A DNA stretch of 36,150 nucleotides from PBB1 sp031380885 (GTDB lineage: Bacteria; Pseudomonadota; Gammaproteobacteria; Burkholderiales; Burkholderiaceae_C), in the NCBI GenBank assembly GCA_031380885.1, contig JANMXL010000220.1:1-36150 (forward strand), read 5' to 3'. The first letter of the stretch is position 1, and every line of letters starts with the position of its first letter. A model generated the notes under the pieces. That model had not been told where the DNA came from. It did not search any database and worked only from the letters and a program-made list of their open reading frames with translations. The position numbers and the translations under genes were made by a program. Below are positions 8,039 through 15,299 of the stretch, piece after piece.

Positions 8039-8548
8039 ATGCGTCCAGGGTTCGTTGCGATCTGCGGAGCAGTACTCCTCGCCAGCCTGTGCACACCGGC
8101 GTTGGCGCAGTGGAAATGGCGCGACAAGAACAACCAGGTCCAGTACAGCGACCTGCCGCCGCCGCAAGGCGTGCCGGAGGCCAGCATCCTGCAGCGGCCC
8201 GCCGCGGCGAACCGGCGCGTCCTGCCCGCAGTGGCGGCCTCTTCGGCGCAACCTGCAGCGTCAGCGGCCTCCGGTCTGGCGCCCGCGAAAGTGGTGGAGC
8301 CCGAGCTCGAAGCCAAGTTGCGCAAGGAAGAACAGGAAAAAGCCGCCAAGGCGAAGGCCGAGGCCGACAAGCTGGCGGCGCAGAAGGCCGACAACTGCAA
8401 CCGCGCCCGCATGCAGCTGCGCGGGCTCGACGATGGCCTGCGAGTGGCCCGCGTCAATGAAAAGGGCGAACGCGAATTGCTCGACGACAAGGGCCGCGCG
8501 GTTGAAGCGGCCCGCAACCGGGAAGTGATCAGCGCCGACTGCAGGTAG
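8039..8548 (+). CDS. Secreted or periplasmic DUF4124 domain protein
   Basis: 169 aa with a classical signal peptide (RPGFVAICGAVLLASLCTP, cleavage near ALA-Q at about 22-24). A DUF4124 motif follows directly (WKWRDKNNQVQYSDLPPP, 25-42). The middle part is alanine/proline-rich, then a charged, lysine/alanine-rich helix (about 90-120, probably coiled coil) and a C-terminal part with two cysteines. DUF4124 proteins are common in the envelope of Burkholderiales and have no agreed function. AAGGG lies upstream of the ATG. It is transcribed divergently from guaB and converges with rnfH 46 bp further on. Confidence 0.85.
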   Translation: MRPGFVAICGAVLLASLCTPALAQWKWRDKNNQVQYSDLPPPQGVPEASILQRPAAANRRVLPAVAASSAQPAASAASGLAPAKVVEPELEAKLRKEEQEKAAKAKAEADKLAAQKADNCNRARMQLRGLDDGLRVARVNEKGERELLDDKGRAVEAARNREVISADCR

Positions 8549-8573
8549 CGCGCGTTGCGTTCGCGCGGCGCTC

Positions 8574-8602
8574 GTTCGTTCAGCGCTGGTTCGTTCAGCG
8601 CT
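8574..8602. repeat. Tandem 14-bp repeat between the DUF4124 gene and rnfH
   Basis: GTTCGTTCAGCGCT occurs at 8574-8587 and exactly again at 8589-8602 (period 15). The second copy carries the rnfH stop codon. The convergent gap of 46 bp otherwise holds only GC-rich sequence and no clear terminator. Confidence 0.6.
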
Positions 8603-8924
8603 TAGGGGTGCGCTGCTGCCGATGCCGCTGACGCCGTGCTTCCATCGGGTCAACGTGCAGCGAGCGGTAGATCTCGACCCGATCACGATCGCGCAAAACG
8701 TGGTCGAGCGCCCTGAGCTGCCCCCACACGCCGACCTTCAACGTGGCGCCGTCCGTCTGTGGACACAGGCCGCTGCGCTGCAGGGCCTCGCGCACCGAAG
8801 CGCCAGGCGGGAGTTGCAGGTCGATCTGCTGGATTTGCCCCGCGGCCGGGCTGGTCACCACCGCCACCGAGATGAAAGCAGCGTGTTCAGCGCTCACATC
8901 AGCGGTCACATCAGCGGTCACCAT
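8595..8924 (-). CDS. rnfH: RnfH family protein (beta-grasp, ubiquitin-like fold)
   Basis: 109 aa. The core from about 17 to 92 (ISVAVVTSP, LQLPPGASVREALQRSGL, KVGVWGQ, LRDRDRVEIYRSL, DPMEARRQR) matches the RnfH/UPF0125 family of small beta-grasp proteins, whose precise role is not settled. The ending is basic. The start ATG 8924 overlaps the ratA stop by 14 nt, so translation is coupled; ratA-rnfH is a widely conserved pair next to smpB. The N-terminus carries a tandem codon repeat (VTADVTADVSA) that is not part of the conserved domain. Confidence 0.9.
   Translation of the reverse strand: MVTADVTADVSAEHAAFISVAVVTSPAAGQIQQIDLQLPPGASVREALQRSGLCPQTDGATLKVGVWGQLRALDHVLRDRDRVEIYRSLHVDPMEARRQRHRQQRTPKR
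8888..8924 (-). repeat. 12-bp tandem repeat in the 5' end of rnfH
   Basis: Three successive copies of GTGACCGCTGAT (the last variant GTGAGCGCTGAA) encode VTAD-VTAD-VSAE. The first copy also contains the ratA stop codon. Repeat-number change here would keep the rnfH frame, because the unit is four codons. Confidence 0.7.
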
Positions 8925-9354
8925 AGACCTGCGCAGCGCGCTTGACAAAGGAGTCGACGAAGGTGCTGGCAATGCGGTCGAACACCGGGCTGACCACCGC
9001 TTCCAGCGCCACGCTGGCGAATGCGTAGCGCAACTCGAACTCGATCCTGCAGGCCTGTGTTTCAGAGCCCACCGGCTGGAACAACCATTGGCCTTCGAGC
9101 GCCGAAAAGGGGCCATCGACCAGCGTCAGCCGCACCGCTCGGTCGGTGTCGTGTTCATTGCGGGTGGTGAAGGCGTGGCGGATGCCGGCAAAGGCCAGAT
9201 GCAGCCGTGCGGTCATCGTGGTGCTTGTGTCTTCCAGCACCTCGGCGCGAGCGCACCAGGGCAGGAACTTCGGATAGTCGGCCACCGCGGTGACCAACTC
9301 GTACATCTCGTGTGGTGAGTACCACAGCAGCACTGACTTTTTGACGTGCTTCAT
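8911..9354 (-). CDS. ratA: RatA-like START/SRPBCC protein (coenzyme Q-binding COQ10 family)
   Basis: 147 aa, a single polyketide-cyclase/START fold. The hallmarks are the opening VKKSVLLWYSPHEMYELV, the motif ADYPKFLPWC (27-36) and the C-terminal helix VFDRIASTFVDSFVKRA. Relatives include the E. coli toxin RatA, which blocks 70S assembly when overproduced, and mitochondrial Coq10, which handles ubiquinone; which role applies here cannot be told. The start ATG 9354 fits the family. It is the first gene of ratA-rnfH and is divergent from smpB with a 47-bp gap. Confidence 0.9.
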   Translation of the reverse strand: MKHVKKSVLLWYSPHEMYELVTAVADYPKFLPWCARAEVLEDTSTTMTARLHLAFAGIRHAFTTRNEHDTDRAVRLTLVDGPFSALEGQWLFQPVGSETQACRIEFELRYAFASVALEAVVSPVFDRIASTFVDSFVKRAAQVYGDR

Positions 9355-9359
9355 ACAAT
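9354..9359 (+). promoter_or_regulatory. Candidate -10 element for smpB
   Basis: TACAAT (5 of 6 to consensus) lies 42 nt upstream of the smpB start. On the other strand TAGAAT (9371-9366) lies 12 nt upstream of ratA. No good -35 is seen at normal spacing for either, so both calls are tentative. Confidence 0.3.
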
Positions 9360-9401
9360 GCCGCCATTCTATGGACGCGTTCCCCGCGCGATTGCCCCCT
9401 C

Positions 9402-9860
9402 ATGTCTATTGCCGAGAACCGACGCGCGCGGTACGACTATCACATCGAAGAACGCTACGAAGCCGGCATGATGCTGCAGGGCTGGGAGATCAAGGCGATA
9501 CGCGCCGGGCAGGTCCAACTGACCGACGGCTATGTGGTGATCCGTGATGGCGAGCTGTTCCTGATCGGCTGCCGCATTAATGCGCTGCGCAGCGCCTCGA
9601 CCCACATCAGCCCCGAAGCCGACCGCACGAAAAAGCTGCTGCTGCACAAGGAAGAGATCAAGCGGCTGGTCGGCAAGGTCGAGCAGAAGGGCTTCACGTT
9701 GGTGCCGCTGAACCTGCACTACAAGGGCGGCCTGGTGAAGGCAGAGATCGCGCTGGCCAAAGGCAAGGCCGAGCACGACAAGCGCGACACCGAAAAGAAA
9801 CGAGACTGGGATCGTGAAAAGAGCCGACTGATGAGACATAAAGTCTCATCCAAGACGTGA
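9402..9860 (+). CDS. smpB: SsrA-binding protein SmpB
   Basis: Binds tmRNA and brings it to stalled ribosomes for trans-translation. The 152-aa protein has the oligonucleotide-binding barrel (AENRRARYDYHIEERYEAGM, GWEIKAIRAG, LTDGYV, KLLLHKEEIKRL, VPLNLHYKGGLVKAEIALAKGK). The basic tail (about 130-152), HDKRDTEKKRDWDREKSRLM, mimics codon-anticodon pairing in the decoding centre. The start ATG 9402 gives the normal N-terminus. Oddity: the last ten codons sit in a strong hairpin and are tandemly duplicated downstream (see the repeat at 9828-9997). Confidence 0.97.
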   Translation: MSIAENRRARYDYHIEERYEAGMMLQGWEIKAIRAGQVQLTDGYVVIRDGELFLIGCRINALRSASTHISPEADRTKKLLLHKEEIKRLVGKVEQKGFTLVPLNLHYKGGLVKAEIALAKGKAEHDKRDTEKKRDWDREKSRLMRHKVSSKT

Positions 9861-9997
9861 GTCTTGCGGCCCGAAGGGACGGAGGCACTTTCGCGGCACG
9901 CAAAAAGGAAGATTGATGAGACACAAGGTCTCATCCAAGGCATAGCGCCTGCAGAGCGCAATGGCGGCGGCCCTTTCGCGGCACGCAAAAGGCCTCA
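9828..9997. repeat. Two tandem 85-bp units duplicating the smpB 3' end, each with a hairpin
   Basis: Unit 1 (9828-9912) covers the smpB tail; unit 2 (9913-9997) repeats it at exact period 85. Both ends are well kept: ATGAGACAYAARGTCTCATC at 9831/9916, and CTTTCGCGGCACGCAAAA at 9888-9905 and 9973-9990 (identical). The middle has diverged. Each unit holds a perfect 8-bp stem GATGAGAC/GTCTCATC with a 5-nt loop (9830-9850 and 9915-9935). Unit 2 still reads LMRHKVSSKA-stop, differing from smpB's LMRHKVSSKT mainly by silent changes. The hairpins may serve as transcript ends for smpB. Confidence 0.8.
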
Positions 9998-11125
9998 GCC
10001 CGACACCGCACCCTGCCACCGTCGACCCAAGCCCCAATCCGCCGCTTTGCAGCGCGAGACGAGCCGCATCAACGGCAGCTCGGCCACATGGTGGAACAGC
10101 GCACCGGCGGCGATGCTGCCGCTCCAGGCCAGCAGCACCCCGATGGCCTGCAGCCAGGCCAGTGGCGGCACGAATGCCGTGAACGCCGCATTGACCACCA
10201 TGCAGACCGGGAAGTGAACCAGGAAGGTCGCGTAGCTGATCTGACCCAGGTAGTGCAGCACGTCAAGCCCCGTAGAACGTGCAGAGGCTGGTCGTGCACG
10301 CAGCCGCCCGCGGATGGGATGCGAAGCCCACAGCAGCACCGCCAGTGCCGTCGCCAGCGCCAGCCGCCCGCGCCATTCCAGCCACAAACTAAACAGCACA
10401 CTGAGCAGTGCAAGCGCAAACCCGGCGCGCGCTGAGCGGCCGCCACGCGCCCACGCGGCGAGTACGCCCAGGCCATGCGCCGCGAAGAAGTACGGCGCGC
10501 AGACATCCCATTTCGGGTCCCGATTCACACAGACCGCCGACCACGCCACGGCCACCACCACACCCCAGGGCAAGGCGCGGCGCACGGCATCTGAGCCCTT
10601 CAGCACCGCAGCCACCAGCGCCAGCCACAGCAGCAACGCAGCGTACAGCTGCAGGTCGATCGAGATGTACCAGATGCCAGCCGACAGCGCTTCTTCACCG
10701 ATCAGGTCCTGGGCCAGCAACACATGCCAGAAAAACTGCATCGGACGCGGCGCCAGTGGCACCGACGGGTGCGCCATCCAGCTGCGCGCCAGCGCCGCCG
10801 CGGCAATCGCCAGCAGCAGGGCCAGCGCCAGCGGCAGAGCCAGGCGCAGGTAGCGCTCGAACAAGCGGGAACACAACCGCGGCGGCGTGCGCAGATGCCC
10901 GTCGGGTGCCAGGCTCAGCGCGGCCAGGTAACCACTCACCACCAGGAAAACCTGCACCACCATGCGCGCCGGATCGGCCAGCCAGTCGATCACCCACGGC
11001 ATCAGCGGCGCCGCGCGATCGGCCATCGGGCCATAGAACGCCAGGTGGTGCAGCACGATCAGCTGCGACGCAATGACCTTCAGCAGATCGATCAACGGCA
11101 GCCGTTGCGGCTCACGCACGCTCAC
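9995..11125 (-). CDS. Acyltransferase 3 family membrane protein (OafA/YrhL-like)
   Basis: A 376-aa inner-membrane protein with about ten hydrophobic segments that would transfer acyl groups to a carbohydrate or other envelope acceptor. The opening LPLIDLLKVIASQLIVLHHL carries the family's His pair (26-27). WYISIDLQLYAALLLW (mid-protein) and GQISYATFLVHFPV (towards the end) are further landmarks. I place the start at GTG 11125, which overlaps the metC stop as GTGA; this leaves the conserved first helix intact and drops a 30-residue upstream stretch that lies in metC. The acceptor is not predictable. It ends right at the second smpB-tail repeat unit. Confidence 0.8.
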   Translation of the reverse strand: MSVREPQRLPLIDLLKVIASQLIVLHHLAFYGPMADRAAPLMPWVIDWLADPARMVVQVFLVVSGYLAALSLAPDGHLRTPPRLCSRLFERYLRLALPLALALLLAIAAAALARSWMAHPSVPLAPRPMQFFWHVLLAQDLIGEEALSAGIWYISIDLQLYAALLLWLALVAAVLKGSDAVRRALPWGVVVAVAWSAVCVNRDPKWDVCAPYFFAAHGLGVLAAWARGGRSARAGFALALLSVLFSLWLEWRGRLALATALAVLLWASHPIRGRLRARPASARSTGLDVLHYLGQISYATFLVHFPVCMVVNAAFTAFVPPLAWLQAIGVLLAWSGSIAAGALFHHVAELPLMRLVSRCKAADWGLGRRWQGAVSG

Positions 11126-12306
11126 CCCAACACCGACAGCGCCTGCTCGCAGTCGCCGATCAGGTCGGTGACCGATTCCAGCCCGACCGAAAAGCGCACC
11201 AGCGTGCCAGGCCACGCCGGCCGGGCCCGCATCGCGCTCAGTTGGTAGGGCACGACCAGACTGACCGGCCCGGCCCAGGAATAACCAATCTTGAACAGCC
11301 GCAGCGCGTCAACGACGGCATGCACCTGTGCAGCGCTGTAGCGCGCATCGAAGACGACCGAGAACAGCCCGGCCGACGCGCTGCACAGCCGCAGCCAAGC
11401 TTCGTGCCCCGGGGACCCCGCCAGCGCGGGATGCAGCACCTGCGCGACCTCGGAACGCGTGCTCCACCACACCGCCAACTGGCGCCCTGCAGCGTCTTGT
11501 GCCTGATAGCGCAAGGGCAGTGTCGGCAGTGAGCGCAGCAGCAGCTCGGCATCGTTGCCGCCAACGCCCCAGCCCATGCGCATGTGCGTGGCCTTCAACT
11601 GCAGGTGCAGTTGCTCGTCGCGCGTGGTGGCTGACCCCATCATCACGTCGGCGCCGCCCGACGGGTATTTGGTCAGCGCGTGCACCGAGATGTCCACACC
11701 GAGCCCGGGTTCGATCTCGAACGCATTGAACGCGATACCAGCACCCCAGGTGTTGTCGAGCGCAACCAACGCGCCATGCGCGCGCACCAGGCGGATCAGC
11801 ACCGGCAGATCGGGGAACTCCATCGTCACCGAGCCGGCGGCTTCGAGCCACACCAGCTTGGTTGCCGGGCTCAGCGCTGCGGCCAGTGACGACGGGTCCA
11901 TCGCATCATAGAAGCGGTGCGTGATGCCCCAGCGCGCGAGTTCACCGCGTGCCAACTCCTTGTTCGGGCCATAGGCGTTGTCAGGAATCAGCACCTCGTC
12001 GCCCGCACGCAGCAACGCCATGTCGACCAGCGCGATCGCCGCCAGACCGCTGGGCACCAGCAGCGTCTGCAGCCCGCCTTCGAGCGTGGCGAGGCGCTCT
12101 TCCAGCGTGAAGGTGGTGGGCGTGCCGTGCAGGCCGTAGGTGTAGCCGGTCTTGTCTTTCCACTGGCGGGCGTGCAGCGCCTGCGTGTTGGCGAAGATGA
12201 CGGTCGAGGCCTTGTGCACCGGCGGCTGGACGGCGGCGAAACCGCTCGGCGGCGTGTAGCCGTGGTGGATCAGCGCCGTCGCGACGTCATCCGTGGCGCC
12301 GGCCAT
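11122..12306 (-). CDS. metC: Cystathionine beta-lyase
   Basis: A PLP enzyme of the Cys/Met metabolism family that cleaves cystathionine to homocysteine, pyruvate and ammonia. It is 394 aa; the Schiff-base lysine is Lys213 in SVHALTKYPSGG, the PLP-contacting Asp184 is in LDNTW, and Tyr112 is in NAYGPN. The opening (IHHGYTPPSGFAAVQPPVHKASTV) and the SYSW-like GYSWAGPVSL segment favour the beta-lyase over gamma-synthase or gamma-lyase branches, but the distinction within this family is never absolute. It starts 2 nt after the rimO stop and is coupled to the acyltransferase. Confidence 0.9.
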   Translation of the reverse strand: MAGATDDVATALIHHGYTPPSGFAAVQPPVHKASTVIFANTQALHARQWKDKTGYTYGLHGTPTTFTLEERLATLEGGLQTLLVPSGLAAIALVDMALLRAGDEVLIPDNAYGPNKELARGELARWGITHRFYDAMDPSSLAAALSPATKLVWLEAAGSVTMEFPDLPVLIRLVRAHGALVALDNTWGAGIAFNAFEIEPGLGVDISVHALTKYPSGGADVMMGSATTRDEQLHLQLKATHMRMGWGVGGNDAELLLRSLPTLPLRYQAQDAAGRQLAVWWSTRSEVAQVLHPALAGSPGHEAWLRLCSASAGLFSVVFDARYSAAQVHAVVDALRLFKIGYSWAGPVSLVVPYQLSAMRARPAWPGTLVRFSVGLESVTDLIGDCEQALSVLG

Positions 12307-12308
12307 GG

Positions 12309-13733
12309 TCAGACCGGCAGCCCGATCAGGTCGTGGCCCTGCGTGCCGACGATGCGCGCGCGGGTGAACTCACCGACCTTCAGGGTCTTCGATGCCTTCT
12401 CGGGCGGCAGCAGCTTCACCACCCCATCGATCTCCGGCGCGTCGGCATAGCTGCGGCCGGTGCCACCTCGGCGGCCGAGCGCGGGTGCGGCATCGACCAG
12501 CACCTGCATCGTCGCACCCACGCGGCGCGCCAGCTTGGCGGCAGACACCGCTTCGGCGACTTCCATGAAGCGCGCGCGGCGTTCTTCGCGCAGTGCGACG
12601 GGCAGCGCGCCGGGCAGCTCGTTGGCCGCCGCGCCGGCCACCGGCGAGTAGGCGAAACAGCCGGCACGGTCGATCTCGGCGGCACGCATGAAGTCGAGCA
12701 GGTGCTCGAACTCGGCCTCGGTTTCACCCGGAAACCCGGCGATGAAGGTGCTGCGGATCACGATCTCGGGGCACACCTCACGCCAGCGCTGGATGCGTTC
12801 GAGGTTGCGCTCGCCGCTGGCTGGGCGCTTCATGCGCTTGAGCACATCGGGGTGCGAATGCTGCAACGGCACATCGAGGTAGGGCAGCACCAGGCCCTGC
12901 GCCATCAACGGCAGCACCTCGTCAACGTGCGGGTACGGATAGACATAGTGCAGCCGCACCCAGGCGCCATGCGGGGCTGCAAGTTCACCGAGCTTTTCGC
13001 ACAGATCGAGCATGCGCGTCTTCACCGGCTTGCCGTCCCAGAATCCGGTGCGGTACTTGACATCGACGCCGTACGCGCTGGTGTCCTGACTGATCACCAG
13101 CAGCTCCTTGACGCCGGACGCGAACAGGCGCTGCGCCTCGCCGAGCACATCGCCGATGGGCCGCGACACCAGGTCACCACGCATGCTCGGGATGATGCAG
13201 AACGTGCAACGGTGGTTGCAGCCTTCGCTGATCTTCAGATAGGCGTAGTGGCGCGGCGTCAGCTTGACGCCGATGTCGTTCGGCGCCGCAGTCGCAGGCA
13301 CGAGATCGGTAAACGGGTCGTGCTGCTTCGGCGCGTACCGGTGCACTGCGTCCATCACCTCGTGGGTGGCGTGCGGGCCGGTCACGGCCAGCACGCTCGG
13401 GTGCATCTGGCGTACCAGGTTGCCGCCGGCATCGCCCGCTTTGGCGCCCAGGCAGCCGGTGACGATGACCTTGCCGTTGGCGGCCAGCGCCTCGCCGATG
13501 GTGTCCAGGCTTTCCTTGACCGCGTCGTCGATGAAGCCGCAGGTGTTGACGATCACCAGGTCGGCGCCCGCAAAGGTTTTCGAGGTGTCGTAGCCCTCGG
13601 CGCGCAGCTGGGTGAGGATCAGCTCCGAATCGGTCAGCGCCTTCGGACAACCGAGCGACACGAAGCCGATTTTCGGGACGCCAGGTGTGGCTGCGGTGAT
13701 CGGGTGTTCGGCGGTGCTGGCGTCAGAGGTCAT
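12309..13733 (-). CDS. rimO: Ribosomal protein uS12 methylthiotransferase RimO
   Basis: A radical-SAM enzyme that adds a methylthio group to the conserved aspartate of ribosomal protein S12. It is 474 aa with three parts. The N-terminal UPF0004 domain has Cys29, Cys65 and Cys94 (SLGCPK, NTCGF, TGCLG) for the auxiliary [4Fe-4S] cluster. The radical-SAM core has Cys172, Cys176 and Cys179 (GCNHRCTFC) and the YVYPYP barrel strand. The C-terminal TRAM domain is about 405-474. The SLGCPKALTDSE opening and the CIIPSMRG motif separate RimO from MiaB. The start ATG 13733 adds a short variable leader. Confidence 0.97.
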   Translation of the reverse strand: MTSDASTAEHPITAATPGVPKIGFVSLGCPKALTDSELILTQLRAEGYDTSKTFAGADLVIVNTCGFIDDAVKESLDTIGEALAANGKVIVTGCLGAKAGDAGGNLVRQMHPSVLAVTGPHATHEVMDAVHRYAPKQHDPFTDLVPATAAPNDIGVKLTPRHYAYLKISEGCNHRCTFCIIPSMRGDLVSRPIGDVLGEAQRLFASGVKELLVISQDTSAYGVDVKYRTGFWDGKPVKTRMLDLCEKLGELAAPHGAWVRLHYVYPYPHVDEVLPLMAQGLVLPYLDVPLQHSHPDVLKRMKRPASGERNLERIQRWREVCPEIVIRSTFIAGFPGETEAEFEHLLDFMRAAEIDRAGCFAYSPVAGAAANELPGALPVALREERRARFMEVAEAVSAAKLARRVGATMQVLVDAAPALGRRGGTGRSYADAPEIDGVVKLLPPEKASKTLKVGEFTRARIVGTQGHDLIGLPV

Positions 13734-13782
13734 GCCTGCATTTTCGCCTCAAAGCCCGGGCTGGCTTGGCGAGCGCTGCGCG

Positions 13783-14385
13783 TCAGCGTTTCGGCGGGAA
13801 GCTGGGCACGCCGGGGAACAGCGTGCCGGCCTGTTTGGCCATCTGCTCCTGCATCTGGGTGAACATCGATTTCGACTGTTCGAGGTAGGTGCTCATCAGG
13901 CCCTGCACCGCCGGTGCCTGGCCGTTCAAGAACTGGCTCCACAACTCGGGCGTGTGGCCCGCGGTGTCGTACAGCCCCAGGGCAGGGTCGGCCAGCCGAC
14001 CCTGAATCTCGGTGAAGGTCTGCAGGTTTTTTTCGAGGTAGGAACCCATCATGCCCTGCATGCTGTGGCCGTAGAAGCGGATGATCTGCGCCAGCATCTG
14101 GCTGGAAAACATCGGCACACCGCCGCTTTCTTCTTCCAGGATGATCTGCAGCAAGATGCTGCGCGTCAAATCTTCCGCGGTCTTGGCATCGCGCACGACG
14201 AAGCTTTCGCCCGACATCACCATCTTCTTCACATCGGCCAGCGTGATGTAGCTGCTGGCCGTCGTGTCGTAGAGCCGACGGTTCGGGTACTTCTTCAGCA
14301 CCCTGACTTCGACGGCATCCGCGCTCGTCGCCGTGTCGGTGCTGTCGGCATGCTTCGGCTGGGCAGGTCGTCGGGTAGTTGCCAT
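13783..14385 (-). CDS. phaR: Polyhydroxyalkanoate synthesis repressor PhaR
   Basis: Senses PHA granules and represses phasin and its own gene. It is 200 aa; the DNA-binding N-terminal domain (about 26-85) shows VRVLKKYPNRRLYDT and SSYITLADVKKMV. Two PHB_acc-type helical stretches follow (MLAQIIRFYGHSMQGMMGSYLEKNL and VQGLMSTYLEQSKSMFTQMQEQM), which bind PHA. The ATG 14385 is preceded by AAGAGG. No phaC, phaB or phasin gene is near. A possible operator overlaps its promoter (14409-14430). Confidence 0.95.
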   Translation of the reverse strand: MATTRRPAQPKHADSTDTATSADAVEVRVLKKYPNRRLYDTTASSYITLADVKKMVMSGESFVVRDAKTAEDLTRSILLQIILEEESGGVPMFSSQMLAQIIRFYGHSMQGMMGSYLEKNLQTFTEIQGRLADPALGLYDTAGHTPELWSQFLNGQAPAVQGLMSTYLEQSKSMFTQMQEQMAKQAGTLFPGVPSFPPKR

Positions 14386-14408
14386 CAGAGGCCTCTTGTC
14401 GCTGAATT

Positions 14409-14430
14409 GTGCAGATGCAGCAAAATTGTA
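14409..14430 (-). promoter_or_regulatory. Candidate phaR -10 element with an adjoining PhaR-type operator
   Basis: On the minus strand TACAAT (14430-14425) is a 5/6 match to a -10 box. Just downstream, 14409-14420 reads GTGC-N4-GCAG on the plus strand, a 7/8 match to the CTGC-N3-4-GCAG pattern reported for PhaR operators. Position over the start region would suit autorepression. The -35 hexamer is not recognisable. Confidence 0.4.
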
Positions 14431-14599
14431 GAAGCCGGGGCCGCAGCGCTCGTAACGGATTTACCCGTGCTGCGCCAGATCGCAGCCACGTAGACGCCAT
14501 CGTTCACCGAATGACTGTGGCGTCACCTTCGTGCAAGAATTTGTCATCCGATCGCGCTGTCGGACGTTATTGCAGTTCCCACCAACGGAGATTTCACTC

Positions 14600-14917
14600 A
14601 TGAGCATCACCAATCGCCGCACCTTCATGTTGCATGTCGTGGTCGGCGGCAGCGCGATCGCCGCCTCGCAGGCCATGGCGCAGGGCGCCCCAATGGTCGC
14701 CGAGACCGATGCCAACGCGGTCGCTCTCGGCTACAAGGCAGATGCGACCAAGGTCGATCTGAAGAAGTACCCGGCGCACAAGCCCACCCATCACTGCGGC
14801 AACTGTGCCTTGTTCCAAGGGAAGGCCACCGATGCAGCTGGTGGCTGTCCGTTGTTTGCCGGCAGGCAAGTGGCAGCCAAGGGCTGGTGCAGCGCCTACG
14901 CACCGAAGGCGGGCTGA
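14600..14917 (+). CDS. High-potential iron-sulfur protein (HiPIP), Tat-exported
   Basis: 105 aa. A twin-arginine leader (TNRRTFMLHVVVGG, cleavage after about AMA-Q) sends the folded [4Fe-4S] protein to the periplasm. Cluster ligands are Cys66, Cys69, Cys83 and Cys97 (HHCGNCALF, GGCPLF, GWCSAY), the standard HiPIP spacing. In Rubrivivax and other purple bacteria HiPIP carries electrons from cytochrome bc1 to the reaction-centre cytochrome. The start ATG 14600 has CGGAGA about 9 nt upstream. It stands between phaR and the photosynthesis cluster, so a photosynthetic role is plausible but not proven. The 214-bp gap upstream (14386-14599) shows no clear promoter for it. Confidence 0.93.
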   Translation: MSITNRRTFMLHVVVGGSAIAASQAMAQGAPMVAETDANAVALGYKADATKVDLKKYPAHKPTHHCGNCALFQGKATDAAGGCPLFAGRQVAAKGWCSAYAPKAG

Positions 14918-14936
14918 TTTATCGTTCGCCAGGCAA

Positions 14937-14966
14937 GGCGCGGGTCGGCCTAGGCAGACTCGCGCC
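14937..14966 (+). terminator. Possible terminator hairpin after the HiPIP gene
   Basis: GGCGCGGGTC (14937-14946) pairs with GACTCGCGCC (14957-14966) with one G-U pair and a 10-nt loop, 20 nt after the HiPIP stop and between convergent genes. There is no T-run. Confidence 0.4.
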
Positions 14967-15016
14967 GCGTCTTCGCCGGGCCTATCCCGGTGGTCTGGAC
15001 GAAAGTAGGCTTCGTC

Positions 15017-15286
15017 TCAGCGTTGCCAGCGCGACCACAGGTCGCTGCCGTGAACCAATCCCGAAGCCAACAGCCACATCGAGATCCACAGCCACCATGC
15101 GTTGGTGAGTGCGCTGCGCAGTGCGAACATCAGGCACAGACCGGACACCCAGTTGGCGACAAAGTCCTTCGCCGCCACGCCCTTGCCGGTGCGCAGCCGG
15201 TAGACCCACAGTGCAACACCCTCGATCAGCGTGAAGCCGATAACGATGGTGATGAGCCCCTCGGGCGACAGCCAGTCGCTCACCAC
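15017..15286 (-). CDS. Small conserved-looking membrane protein at the end of the bchG-bchP operon
   Basis: 89 aa with three hydrophobic segments: LITIVIGFTLIEGVALWVY (about 11-29), FVANWVSGLCLMFALRSAL (about 42-60) and WWLWISMWLLASGLVHG (about 64-80). I do not recognise a family. The start is GTG 15286 (or GTG 15283), directly behind an in-frame stop and 13 nt after the bchP stop, so it almost certainly belongs to the bchG-pucC-bchP transcript. Codon usage looks like its neighbours. A role in pigment or photosynthetic-membrane assembly is a guess from position only. Confidence 0.7.
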   Translation of the reverse strand: MVSDWLSPEGLITIVIGFTLIEGVALWVYRLRTGKGVAAKDFVANWVSGLCLMFALRSALTNAWWLWISMWLLASGLVHGSDLWSRWQR

Positions 15287-15299
15287 TGATCAGCACGCA

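Noticed and set aside
9828..9997. CRISPR-like or IS-end interpretation of the 85-bp repeats
   Set aside because: Only two units, no spacer pattern, no transposase or target-site duplication nearby.
12333..13862. Long open frame antisense to rimO
   Set aside because: Shadow of rimO; no recognisable domain or ribosome site.
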